A stretch of 20,000 nt of DNA from Paulinella micropora (taxonomy: Eukaryota; Cercozoa; Imbricatea; Euglyphida; Paulinellidae): NCBI GenBank assembly GCA_019918135.1, contig WBZZ01000950.1:45001-65000 (forward strand). Direction: 5' to 3'. This document shows, one piece after another, positions 8,001-13,988 of the stretch. Each line of letters starts with the position of its first letter. Within the stretch, counting starts at the first letter, position 1. Position numbers and translations under genes: made by a program. The notes under the pieces are model-generated. The model was not told the origin of the DNA, did no database searches, and saw only the letters and a list, made by a program, of their open reading frames with translations.

Positions 8001-8751
8001 TATCATCCACGTTATCCTGATCCACCTTCAACGCCTTCGTTAACAACTTGAACAACGTCGACGAGGTTTCCCTGTGCTTGCCCATTGTATCCATCCCCGT
8101 ACCATAATGGGGTATCGCTTCCATGAAGAATATCGCCTCATCCCTCACCTTTTGCCCCCATGCCGGGCTCACCGTTTCCAACCCATCGGCTAGCGCCTCG
8201 ATCGGGTTTTGGATATGTTGGTCATTCCATGTTTTGAGGGTTTCCGTGACCCCATGGTAATGAGTGCGAATGGTCGCCACCAACCGATTGATGACATCGA
8301 CCAAGACATTGATATCACCCATAGTAATATCTGCCCCGAATTCCAGTATCGACTTGAGGGTGTACGATTGCATGCGTTTTGTGGGCACCTGCCCTCGGAG
8401 GTGTCCCACCCCCATAGCTAGCGCCTCCGCCATCATCACCATCACCCCCGTTCTTATTCCTGGGCCCCAGTTCGGCCTGCCGATGGGTAACACCCAGTCG
8501 TTCCAGTGCGCCAAGTCGGCCGCATAGCCCCCTTCCTCCCCCGACGCCATCCAGGTCTTGAACTCTTTGCGTGGCAGTTGTTCGTACACCGAAATAATGT
8601 TCGGATTGGTTTGCAGCAGCGCGTAGAAGTCATCCGTCATCATTGGTGGGTTCCTTTCGTAGGTCATAGTGACGGTCTCCGGGTCTGTCGGGGCCTCTTC
8701 GCCCGTCCTCATCGGTGTGACCGCCACGGTCTTTGATGGGGTAAACATCAT
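5032..8751 (-). CDS. Gag-protease polyprotein (1,239 aa)
   Basis: This is the structural polyprotein of the retroelement. The start is placed at the ATG at 8751 (ATGATG), 46 nt after a CTACGTTAG acceptor-like motif; the open frame itself begins earlier with a GTG. By residue from that start: a helical N-terminal region to about 290; a Lys tract KKKKSKKKKK near 300; a helical capsid-like region about 380-550; a first Gly/Arg-rich patch about 600-650; a Cys/His cluster about 730-755 that does not fit CCHC spacing; an RGG/GR-rich patch about 830-860; and a Lys/Arg/Asp/Glu-rich linker about 950-1130. The N-terminal half of a retropepsin fills 1157-1239. Its catalytic site reads N-D-T-M-A-A (Asp at 5215-5217) where D-T-G-A is expected. 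The frame ends by running through the G18 tract into TGA, and the rest of the protease is in the -1 frame. The call is strong from context (position before RT, RGG and protease); capsid identity is inferred. Confidence 0.8.
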   Translation of the reverse strand: MMFTPSKTVAVTPMRTGEEAPTDPETVTMTYERNPPMMTDDFYALLQTNPNIISVYEQLPRKEFKTWMASGEEGGYAADLAHWNDWVLPIGRPNWGPGIRTGVMVMMAEALAMGVGHLRGQVPTKRMQSYTLKSILEFGADITMGDINVLVDVINRLVATIRTHYHGVTETLKTWNDQHIQNPIEALADGLETVSPAWGQKVRDEAIFFMEAIPHYGTGMDTMGKHRETSSTLFKLLTKALKVDQDNVDDNERENYRRELRQWAYHLSAARGCVEGWVAWIRINLYLADEGSPVKKSKKKKSKKKKKEEEREASKGSESEEGSEGGPMKTDSSKETKKGWTGGKNSGVQSWEKRDKVKKDASRTELATLARREGKGIDPGMTFTEKNMSMIRQFVIRFRRALKMAQCGGDLETICFVLGDLLGSSGANAKLSDQAVWLEVLAEVTKGNVERANWTMADVIHYVFAKTFGFRFLIDKTQERETIRDLIANKVAAREPLPNLFQSVIDMCLLCDETEIYPLIMGHGLWKDQETKAVVTEIVCQGLKVPTLPETSKTKWQGWQKQENPVTWNMDQTDVQTIKAMLVEPVVTMKMPKAPAKSQSSRAYGNTGGGYGSTSSRGGHSRQLFKGRARQGGGDRGGGRTRPTSRREEERHHPYARPPEVNAVLSSGARKPRGPDITALSFYQDAVPNRDLRYNEERYPAAHLLTDQVDVPKYERRALKASTVKRKACYWQIGIWALNIRGTCRIHSDDTLHHDDLERMSDAERSAALKELKEAVRHGMWQLGGLESLFREEELQILEGFNSRHFAKYGWKRKNKNSYYEAAGHQVGDQGGRGRGSGRGRGRGGYRGGGDGGSRGGYQSAAAGRPGPALMVTERGELEEKERNKREEGKVPIPGIPFVHPDRQVLISGVGAGLPERQGTAGGGPPTPTGRIESIEETERKRERKHGTFEQERTPREQEARPRQRKRDDDVIIVDEGKTGATGGKPILDDKERKLLIDRNPTAGRKDGYKADRRGGIRKPGQGGWTRKTISHRSDWGMTRKRERESRHSDGTRNKRHKTGNPDKRVKGKTKGTGNKGNPKNKRDANNKTDKDKIRNKDRESKDKDKKDNGSSGTSDKRGDDEGREQDRRILQTYQKIAEQSGVINQTKTVNTIKRSDLPLAYTKVRIVEVGDEELIGNDTMAAINVLGKHFQEKHRNQPWYRRSLRKTNGWVKAVSGSTPLTGTMLLEFELKGGGGGGG
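5035..5052 (-). other. G18 tract at the gag-protease/RT frame switch
   Basis: The plus strand has 18 consecutive C, so the message has 18 G. Upstream, the gag-protease frame reads glycines and hits TGA directly after the run. The RT frame is one base back (-1). A G-run of this size could cause programmed -1 slippage, polymerase slippage, or simply length error in the copy or the assembly. The protease domain itself is split across it. Confidence 0.8.
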
Positions 8752-8797
8752 TGTTGGTGCAGGTGACGTCGCTGGGACAGTCGTGCTTGTCGATATA

Positions 8798-8806
8798 CTA
8801 ACGTAG
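8798..8806 (-). promoter_or_regulatory. Splice-acceptor-like motif before gag
   Basis: The minus strand reads CTACGTTAG, preceded by the pyrimidine-rich TTATTTACTT. It lies 46 nt upstream of the gag ATG, with no other ATG between. The same nonamer or a close variant precedes each accessory ORF. TAG is a permitted 3' splice site. The alternative is another kind of conserved leader element. Confidence 0.5.
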
Positions 8807-8956
8807 AAGTAAATAATGATAATATCGGCTCGTATATATTTCCATCTTCTTCCCCCCCCTTTTCTTACTATTTGTGTGTGATATATATTTCCATATTCCT
8901 GGTTTTCCACCTCCCTGACCTCCCCGGGTCCTCCAGTTTCCCCCTTTTCCTCGTTG

Positions 8957-10327
8957 TCACATAGAACAACGGCCCAAGATTTCCCCTTCCATGTCCCATG
9001 ATCCGATACCCCGGTCTTCCTCGTCTGTCGAGGCTTCCAGTTCCATCGCCAGTTTTTCCAACCGTTTGATTTCTGCCTCTCTTTCCAGAGCAGTTATCCA
9101 CTGTTCTACCTCCTCCGATCGCCACTCGTTACTGGCGTCCTCGCCCCCCTCCTGTTCCTTCTTCCTTCTTCTCGTCAGGTGTCCGACAAACTGATGCCAT
9201 TGTTCCGTATCGCCTTGTCTCCATTTCTCCTCCCATTCCTTTGCCTCCTTCACCGAACCCGACAGTGCCACCCTACTCGACTGGCTAATTCTCATGAAGA
9301 GATCATCCAGCTTATGTTCCATATCCCGTATATGGGCGTACTGACCGCCCGCCTCTGCCGATTCTTTGTAATGCGCCCAACAGGGTTCTCGCATTTCCTG
9401 AGGCATCGATCTGGTCTGCGCCTCCCATCGGCTTCTAATCATTTTCCATCGTTCCTCCTCCACCTTTTTCTGAGCCTGTATGGCTTTCTCCCACCCTTCT
9501 TCCCACGTCTGATCCGATTGTGTCCATTGGACTCCATCATCCATGTCCAACTCTCCCCTTATTTCCTCCTCCACCCTCAGCTGTTCATCCACTTTGGCCC
9601 TCTCCCAGGCTGTCTTCCCTTCCTCGGCTTCTTGCTCCAATCGAGCAATCCTCTCCACCTCCTTCTCCACTTCCTTCTCTTCCTCCTGGGTATACGTTCC
9701 CCTCGTCTCCGTCTTCCCGTCCTGAGTTCGTCCCAAAATTAATCCTTGTTCCGTTGCCTGTCTTACCCATTGTCGGTATTCCTCCTCCAACTTGTTGATC
9801 CATTCACGTGTCTCCGCACATTCCCACTCCTCCTTGGGAGGGTTGGATTCCACCCTTTCCACAATCCCTCTAATCCGAATTGTGTGAACAAACATTATCC
9901 GGCTATCCTCTCCTCGATCCTTGAGGGTTGATATCCATTTCCGGATGTGTGTTACTTTTCCCGTCGCACACGCCCATGCAGTGTGGACCCTTTCCGCCAC
10001 CCATTTCCCCTTCACCTTTGTCACGATGGACAGACAGGTGTATAGCTGTTTTGCCGCCTCCGATTTGGCGTAATGTGTCCATAGTCCGTCCCGATGTGCA
10101 TGCCACCTCCATTGGTATTCCCACATGGCTTTAATAGCCATCCATCTTTTGTCCTCCTTCACTCGTTGTGAAAACACGATGGGTCCCACCCGTTCATTCC
10201 ATTCATCTCCCATATCTTTCAGAAATTGTTGTGCCTCCTCGTCCATTTTGTATTCCACACCCCTCTTCTCCAAGCCCAACCGCCGTTCGTCTTCAGTAAG
10301 CCCCAACCACACGTCCGGCTCACTCAT
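8957..10327 (-). CDS. Accessory retroelement ORF 4 (456 aa, internally duplicated)
   Basis: Function unknown. The start is the ATG at 10327, 14 nt after CTACGTTAG at 10342-10350; the open frame extends upstream only from a GTG. The protein is highly charged and Trp-rich, predicted to be helical, and largely Glu/Lys/Arg. It is a tandem duplication. RWMAIKAMWEYQ near residue 55 matches RWKMIRSRWEAQ near residue 285. Each is followed by a W-(T/A)-H-Y segment (GLWTHYAKSEA versus PCWAHYKESAEA). Further on, REWINKLEEEYRQW matches VEQWITALEREAE. No known domain is recognised. The Trp/His spacing (AHRDGLW) resembles the RH..W motif in the upstream ORFs, which suggests a shared origin. It lies between accessory ORF 3 (stop 103 nt upstream of its start) and gag, all on one strand, so it is probably part of the element's transcription unit. 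Confidence 0.75.
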   Translation of the reverse strand: MSEPDVWLGLTEDERRLGLEKRGVEYKMDEEAQQFLKDMGDEWNERVGPIVFSQRVKEDKRWMAIKAMWEYQWRWHAHRDGLWTHYAKSEAAKQLYTCLSIVTKVKGKWVAERVHTAWACATGKVTHIRKWISTLKDRGEDSRIMFVHTIRIRGIVERVESNPPKEEWECAETREWINKLEEEYRQWVRQATEQGLILGRTQDGKTETRGTYTQEEEKEVEKEVERIARLEQEAEEGKTAWERAKVDEQLRVEEEIRGELDMDDGVQWTQSDQTWEEGWEKAIQAQKKVEEERWKMIRSRWEAQTRSMPQEMREPCWAHYKESAEAGGQYAHIRDMEHKLDDLFMRISQSSRVALSGSVKEAKEWEEKWRQGDTEQWHQFVGHLTRRRKKEQEGGEDASNEWRSEEVEQWITALEREAEIKRLEKLAMELEASTDEEDRGIGSWDMEGEILGRCSM

Positions 10328-10341
10328 TGACGATCCTCGTC

Positions 10342-10350
10342 CTAACGTAG
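10342..10350 (-). promoter_or_regulatory. Splice-acceptor-like motif before accessory ORF 4
   Basis: CTACGTTAG on the minus strand, followed by G. It is preceded by the best pyrimidine tract of the set (CTCCTCCTT) and a branch-point-like CTATAAC about 26 nt before the AG. The ATG follows after 14 nt. This copy looks most like a true 3' splice site. Confidence 0.6.
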
Positions 10351-10429
10351 AAGGAGGAGATGTTATAGACTGTCTCTGTCTGAGTCCTGTCTCACGTTCC
10401 TTCTCCCTCTTCTGGACCCCCACCTTCTC

Positions 10430-10705
10430 TCAATCCTGTCGTTCTCTGTGCAATTTCCAATTCTCCATCCATCCCGCCATCCTTTCGTACTCCTCCTTTC
10501 TTTCCTTAAGGTATGCTTCCGAGCAACCCCCTTTCCTGAAGAGTTCTTCAGCCCGTATATACGCCTCCTCCTTTCCGACCAACTCCTTCCGATATTGATT
10601 CCATACTTCCGTTTCCTCCTTCTTCTTCTCTTCGTTCTTCGTAGTTGTCCCCGTCTCGTCTTTTGCCTCCTCTTCCTTCTTCTTAACCGTGCCCTCGTCG
10701 TCCAT
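10430..10705 (-). CDS. Accessory retroelement ORF 3 (91 aa)
   Basis: Function unknown. The ATG at 10705 lies only 2 nt after a CGTTAG motif. The first third is almost entirely Lys, Glu and Thr (low complexity, KKKEEE). The rest is a Trp/Tyr/Arg-rich helix with W-x2-Y (VWNQYRK) and a C-terminal WMENWK. It is much shorter than its neighbours and may be a truncated member of the same family or a leader-like peptide. It ends with TGA at 10430, 80 nt before the next acceptor-like motif. Composition matches the flanking ORFs, which supports coding, but the size and low complexity keep confidence moderate. Confidence 0.5.
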   Translation of the reverse strand: MDDEGTVKKKEEEAKDETGTTTKNEEKKKEETEVWNQYRKELVGKEEAYIRAEELFRKGGCSEAYLKERKEEYERMAGWMENWKLHRERQD

Positions 10706-10707
10706 GC

Positions 10708-10716
10708 CTAACGTTA
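10708..10716 (-). promoter_or_regulatory. Splice-acceptor-like motif before accessory ORF 3
   Basis: The minus strand reads TAACGTTAG then GC-ATG. The core ACGTTAG is identical to the other copies, but the preceding sequence is TATATA with no pyrimidine tract, so splicing here would be weaker. Confidence 0.4.
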
Positions 10717-10786
10717 TATACAGCCATCCTTTCTCGGTTTTTCCGTCCGATTTCTCCTTCTTCTTCCCTTCCCTTCTCCTTTCTTC

Positions 10787-10800
10787 TTTTTTTTTTTTTT
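10787..10800 (-). repeat. A14 tract after accessory ORF 2
   Basis: Fourteen T on the plus strand (A14 in the sense direction) begin 15 nt after the TAG stop of the 272-aa ORF, followed by a purine-only GAAGAAAGGAG stretch. It may be a remnant of a polyadenylated cDNA join, or just part of the very purine-rich sense strand here. Confidence 0.6.
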
Positions 10801-10815
10801 GATTCTCCTTTCTGT

Positions 10816-11634
10816 CTAAGACAAAAAGACCCCCTGATTTTTCCGACGTTTCAGCAGTTCCATCATCCCCTCCTGGTCGAGGTCCGACCCCCTACATTCC
10901 AGGGCCCACAGACACTGATCGTGTCGATGTTTTACATATTTACGGCGTCTTTGTCTGGCCAACTCATCGATCCTTTCATAGATTCCCTGGAGTTTGCCCT
11001 CCTCTTCCTCCAACTCCTCAACTCGGCGTGAGTCCTCCTCATCCGCCTGTGCCTGTACGACTCTGTTCCGAGCCTTCTTGTATACCTCCCAGGCATCCTC
11101 CACCTCCTTGTACATCGATCTGGGGATCCGCCCCTCCTCCTTTGACCAAAGTTCATCTTCCTTCATGTCCTCCTCCTCCTTGTATACTTCCTGCCAAAAA
11201 CTCGCCTCCCTACCTCCTTCCCCGTCTTTCTCCTCCTTCTCCTTGCACCTTTCTTCCCTCCAATCTCTTACCCTCTTGTCTCTTATTTTACATAAGAGAT
11301 CAAACCCCTTCCAGACCTCGACATGTCGTGGATGGTGCCCCGACCACACTCTCTGTGCCTTTTCCCCCCGTCCTTTAGACGCACTCGCTGCCGCGAACTC
11401 TACGTTTTCCCGCAGTCTCTCTCTCGTTTGATAAACCGACCTGTCGATCCTGTAATCCCCGTCTTTCCACAAGTGTTCATCTTGTATATCTTGCTGCTTA
11501 TCCTTCTCCTCTTGTGGCTCCCTGGCCTCCGAATCTGATTGTTGGCCCGTCTTTTGTCTCTTGTTACTCGATTGCCCCGGTTGTTCGTCCATTTCCCTTT
11601 TATCTCCCCCACCGTCGTTGCCACTCGCTGCCAT
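10816..11634 (-). CDS. Accessory retroelement ORF 2 (272 aa, two repeat modules)
   Basis: Function unknown. The ATG at 11634 is 15 nt after a TTTAG motif. The N-terminal 50 residues are low-complexity and polar (Gly, Gln, Lys, Glu) and include a basic KRQK patch that might be nuclear-targeting. Two copies of a module follow. DEHLWKDGDYRIDRSVY at about 52-68 matches EDELWSKEEGRIPRSMY at about 160-175. Each is followed by a His/Arg-Trp block (HPRHVEVWKG near 101-110, HRHDQCLW near 236-243). The same module occurs once in accessory ORF 1. The protein is strongly helical and coiled-coil-like between modules (VEELEEEEGKL). No known family is recognised. Retained similarity between copies at conserved Trp, Arg and Tyr suggests selection on protein sequence. 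Confidence 0.75.
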   Translation of the reverse strand: MAASGNDGGGDKREMDEQPGQSSNKRQKTGQQSDSEAREPQEEKDKQQDIQDEHLWKDGDYRIDRSVYQTRERLRENVEFAAASASKGRGEKAQRVWSGHHPRHVEVWKGFDLLCKIRDKRVRDWREERCKEKEEKDGEGGREASFWQEVYKEEEDMKEDELWSKEEGRIPRSMYKEVEDAWEVYKKARNRVVQAQADEEDSRRVEELEEEEGKLQGIYERIDELARQRRRKYVKHRHDQCLWALECRGSDLDQEGMMELLKRRKNQGVFLS

Positions 11635-11649
11635 TGTTGGACTGGTTAC

Positions 11650-11657
11650 CTAAACAT
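11650..11657 (-). promoter_or_regulatory. Variant acceptor-like motif before accessory ORF 2
   Basis: The minus strand reads ATGTTTAG followed by GTAACC, with the ATG 15 nt later. It diverges from CTACGTTAG in sequence but holds the same position before the ORF. AG-GTAA here could equally act as a donor, so this is the least certain copy. Confidence 0.3.
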
Positions 11658-11689
11658 ATGGGCCATGTTTGTCGTGATCCGTCCCCAAA

Positions 11690-12175
11690 TTATTCCTCTT
11701 TCTTCGCCTTCTTCTCGGGTCGTTCCTCGACCTTCTCTCCTGTGCCCTCCGGCAACCCTCGTTTATCCTTCTTTGCCCGACTCTCGGCCTTTGCCTGCCG
11801 TTGTTGTCTCAACCGATTGGTCTTAGCCGTCGTGTATCTATCCCGTCTCAGGCAGGCCATATCCGACCACACCTTATGACGCTCGAACGCCCGCATCGCC
11901 TCATTGCTCTTCCGAGGCCCTGCTACCTTCTCTATCAACCCTTCCTGTTCCATTTTGTCGATCTTTTCCCATATTTCCTTGTATTCTTGGGTTGCCTCCA
12001 TCACCCTCTTATATACATCCCTTCCCACCTTTACTTCCCCTGGCATCCACATGCCTTCCTCGTTTGGATCATTCCCCTCCTCCTCCCACTGTTCCTGCCA
12101 ATTCGTTGTATCCCAGGCGTCTCCTGCCTGTTTTTCCTTCTCACCTTTCCCACCTACCTTTGCTTTTTCCTCCAT
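11690..12175 (-). CDS. Accessory retroelement ORF 1 (161 aa, one repeat module)
   Basis: Function unknown. The start is the ATG at 12175 (MEEKAK), 14 nt after CTACGTTAG; the frame extends upstream only to a GTG. It has one copy of the family module: EEGMWMPGEVKVGRDVYKRV near residues 39-58, then a helical linker, then FERHKVWSDMACLRRD near 97-112. That corresponds to the RH..W block of accessory ORF 2. The C-terminal third is basic (RLRQQRQAKAESRAKKDK) and ends in KKAKKEE, which suggests nucleic-acid binding or nuclear targeting (inference from composition only). It is the first of the ordered ORF series and its stop lies 33 nt before the next acceptor-like motif. Confidence 0.7.
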   Translation of the reverse strand: MEEKAKVGGKGEKEKQAGDAWDTTNWQEQWEEEGNDPNEEGMWMPGEVKVGRDVYKRVMEATQEYKEIWEKIDKMEQEGLIEKVAGPRKSNEAMRAFERHKVWSDMACLRRDRYTTAKTNRLRQQRQAKAESRAKKDKRGLPEGTGEKVEERPEKKAKKEE

Positions 12176-12189
12176 AATCGATCGTACAC

Positions 12190-12198
12190 CTAACGTAG
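12190..12198 (-). promoter_or_regulatory. Splice-acceptor-like motif before accessory ORF 1
   Basis: CTACGTTAG on the minus strand, then G and, after 14 nt, the ATG at 12175. The upstream sequence (ATATGTGT) is only weakly pyrimidine-rich. If used from the donor at 13687, the intron would be about 1.5 kb. Confidence 0.5.
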
Positions 12199-12278
12199 AC
12201 ACATATCCTGTGTACTCTTCTCAAATTGCTTGTTCTGACAGATTTTTCCTTTCCTTCCATTTTCAATCATCCGTGCCA

Positions 12279-12458
12279 TCACCTCTCTGCTCTCCCTATT
12301 GGAGCTTGAAGGGCAGTGATATGGTCGACATAGGTAGAAATCCACGTCTTGGAAATCGTCCGCAAAATCCCTCGAAAAAGAGTGCCTTTTTGGTTCTTGA
12401 CCTTCCAAAGGTCGTCGTCCGCAAAAAGCGTGGATTCCCACTGGGAATTTTGCGCCAT
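12279..12458 (-). CDS. Small ORF with a degenerate accessory module (59 aa)
   Basis: The ATG at 12458 (MAQNSQW) opens a 59-residue frame. It contains DDLWKVKNQKGTLFRGILRT, then W and Y at positions that align with LWSKEEGRIPRSMYKEV..AW..Y of accessory ORF 2. No CTACGTTAG motif precedes it, and an overlapping frame (12190-12531) is also open. It is best read as a decayed or truncated relative of the accessory ORFs. The alignment was done by eye over about 30 residues. Confidence 0.35.
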   Translation of the reverse strand: MAQNSQWESTLFADDDLWKVKNQKGTLFRGILRTISKTWISTYVDHITALQAPIGRAER

Positions 12459-12459
12459 G

Positions 12460-13680
12460 ATGGATGTTTTGTTTATCCTTGTTTTCTCGACGCCCTTTGC
12501 GTATTTTCCCAATCTGTCTCCACTCCTTCATTCCTTGTGTCCCCCTTCCGGGTTCCCACTTGTTTTCATTCCATCATTTCTTGTCCTCTTTTGTCCAGAT
12601 GTTTCCTTCTGAACCTATCTCCTTCCTCATCCCAGCCTTGGGTGTTTCCATGTCTCCCTCGTTTGTTTCCACCTCATAGATTCGTCCAAATGTCTGTCCA
12701 TACCACTGGGTGGTCCCCCAAGGTGTCCATTCCCTTTCCCCTTCATTCCCCTGACATGTTTTCCCATGTCTGTGACCTTATCTCATGCCTTGATACCCCC
12801 CTCATATCAGACAGGTGTATCCACTCCTTTCCCGCCTTGAATTCCTCTCTTTCCCAGACCATCATTCTCTTTACCAGAGCAATGCCACAGTATTCCACTG
12901 TGTTACAAACATATATCTCATAACATTCCAACAATTCCTTGATCTTTCAACCATGACTTAGCGATTCCCGCTTGTCTGTACAACATATTCCTGTGCAGCA
13001 ACCCTTGCACTTTGCATCGTGACAGTTGAAAACTGCTAAATACTTAGCCCATGCTTTCCCCACCTCCTTTGCATACTTGTCCATGCAAAAACAAACAATT
13101 TTTCCTCCGAGTTCAGAGTTTTTGTTCCAAAAATGACTTGCCGTGTGATGATGTGTGGGTGTAGTGTCCAGCAACCCTTGCTCATCACTCAAAAAACACT
13201 CCACCACTCCACAAATACATTGAAAGCCTGCTCATTGCATGTCTGTACCCAAATATATACCGTGGCATATTCACCTCACAATTCCGAGTTTGTCTTCCAC
13301 AAACCACATATTAATACCGCCATTACTACTGAGATGTGTGAGTGCCACGGTCCCGGACAAGCAACACTTGCCTCACTCTCAAAACATGCAAGCACCCCAG
13401 CCAAGTGCATAAACAACATGATTCCCATGTCTGTGCATCCAAAAACAACCAAAAACTTCCAAGAAATATCCCTCCATCCATATATAGACTATGTCGCATC
13501 AGTTCAAGTTTCGAATCTAGGGATGTTTCCATGTCAATATTAATAAAATGCAAAAAATTTCCGAGTAAACGAGGAAAATTTCCAACCCCGTAAACTATGT
13601 TTTTATTAGCGACTCCACTGTTACCGTGATACAATATTTAATCATATAATATCTATCTAACGACTTGTAGAATGAGTAAT
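12460..13680. other. Long leader or intron region without a clear gene
   Basis: No intact gene is supported on either strand. Short minus-strand frames rich in Trp and Glu (for example around 12743-12860 and 12560-12770) look like fragments of accessory-type coding sequence interrupted by stops. Longer plus-strand frames are complements of the purine-rich sense strand. In the splicing model this is the intron between the leader donor and the first acceptor. It also holds the roughly 175-bp repeats listed separately. Confidence 0.5.
12970..13460 (-). repeat. Three diverged tandem copies of a roughly 175-bp repeat
   Basis: Landmarks recur in order. CAGCAACCCTTGC is at 12996, again exactly at 13169, and as AAGCAACACTTGC at 13359 (spacing 173 and 190). 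TCCGAGTT is near 13108 and 13283. A (C)ATGTCTGT/TGTCCATG element is near 13075, 13237 and 13424. On the minus strand, copies 1 and 2 can be aligned as peptide (NSEL and KGC-C/W-T shared), so the repeat may derive from coding sequence that has since gained stops. Confidence 0.55.
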
Positions 13681-13681
13681 A

Positions 13682-13691
13682 CCTTACGTAG
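13682..13691 (-). promoter_or_regulatory. Putative 5' splice donor of the retroelement leader
   Basis: The minus strand reads CTAC-GTAAGG, a good GTAAG donor. It lies about 40 nt downstream of the predicted transcription start given by the TATA box at 13754-13760. The leader between them has no ATG. The site differs by one base from the acceptor-like CTACGTTAGG copies in front of the ORFs. Confidence 0.5.
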
Positions 13692-13753
13692 AAAAGACTC
13701 CGTACTCTTCAAGCCAAAGGAAAACAGACAGACCGGAACATAGAGGAATGCCA

Positions 13754-13760
13754 TTATATA
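13754..13760 (-). promoter_or_regulatory. TATA box, putative retroelement promoter
   Basis: TATATAA on the minus strand within GGTATATAATGG. Transcription would start roughly 25-30 nt downstream (about 13725-13731) and proceed through the leader donor into the accessory ORFs and gag. If the element has an LTR at this end, this would be in its U3; the LTR limits were not found. Confidence 0.5.
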
Positions 13761-13872
13761 CCGGATGGGCCGGCACATTTTCTGTTTATTTACAGTACTA
13801 GTGAAAGTAATTATTAATATTATTAAAAACTATAGTGTTGGTTTAAAATGAAGTGTTGTAAACTGCAAAGAT

Positions 13873-13964
13873 GCACCCTACGCCAACCCCGCGCTGCCGA
13901 CCCTGCCTCGCAGCGCGACAGCGCGGCGAGGCGGGGTCGGCAGCGCGGTGGTTGGCGTAGGTGC
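13873..13964. repeat. 92-bp GC-rich near-perfect hairpin
   Basis: Arms 13873-13911 and 13926-13964 are inverted repeats of 39 nt. They pair except for one bulged base on each side and one G-T type mismatch (TACGCCAACC and CCGCGCTGCCGACC are exact). The 14-nt centre can itself pair GCGC with GCGC around GACA. The GC-rich foldback contrasts sharply with the AT-rich flank. No protein is encoded. It could be a foldback or MITE-like insertion, a structured transcript end, or a replication-derived palindrome. There is no rho-independent terminator role, since this is eukaryotic DNA. Confidence 0.85.
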
Positions 13965-13988
13965 CCCCCCCCCCCCCCCCCCCCCCCC
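13964..13988 (+). repeat. C25 homopolymer abutting the hairpin
   Basis: Twenty-five consecutive C start at the last base of the right hairpin arm and end at TTACTGC. G-runs of this kind can form G-quadruplex structures on the minus strand. True length is uncertain because such runs are error-prone in sequencing. Confidence 0.9.

Noticed and set aside
11904..12923. 339-codon plus-strand open frame
   Set aside because: It is the complement of the purine-rich sense strand, has Ser/Phe/Pro-rich composition typical of antisense frames, spans the start of accessory ORF 1 and the acceptor motif, and shows no domain.
13326..13634. 102-codon minus-strand frame in the leader region
   Set aside because: No ATG at its start; it covers the diverged tandem repeat and has no recognisable domain.
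13540..13680. tRNA primer-binding site just inside the 5' end
   Set aside because: I looked for a match to common tRNA 3' ends on the minus strand and saw none I could defend.
13873..13988. Bacterial-type intrinsic terminator (hairpin plus homopolymer)
   Set aside because: The run is C and not T, the stem is far too long, and the DNA is eukaryotic.
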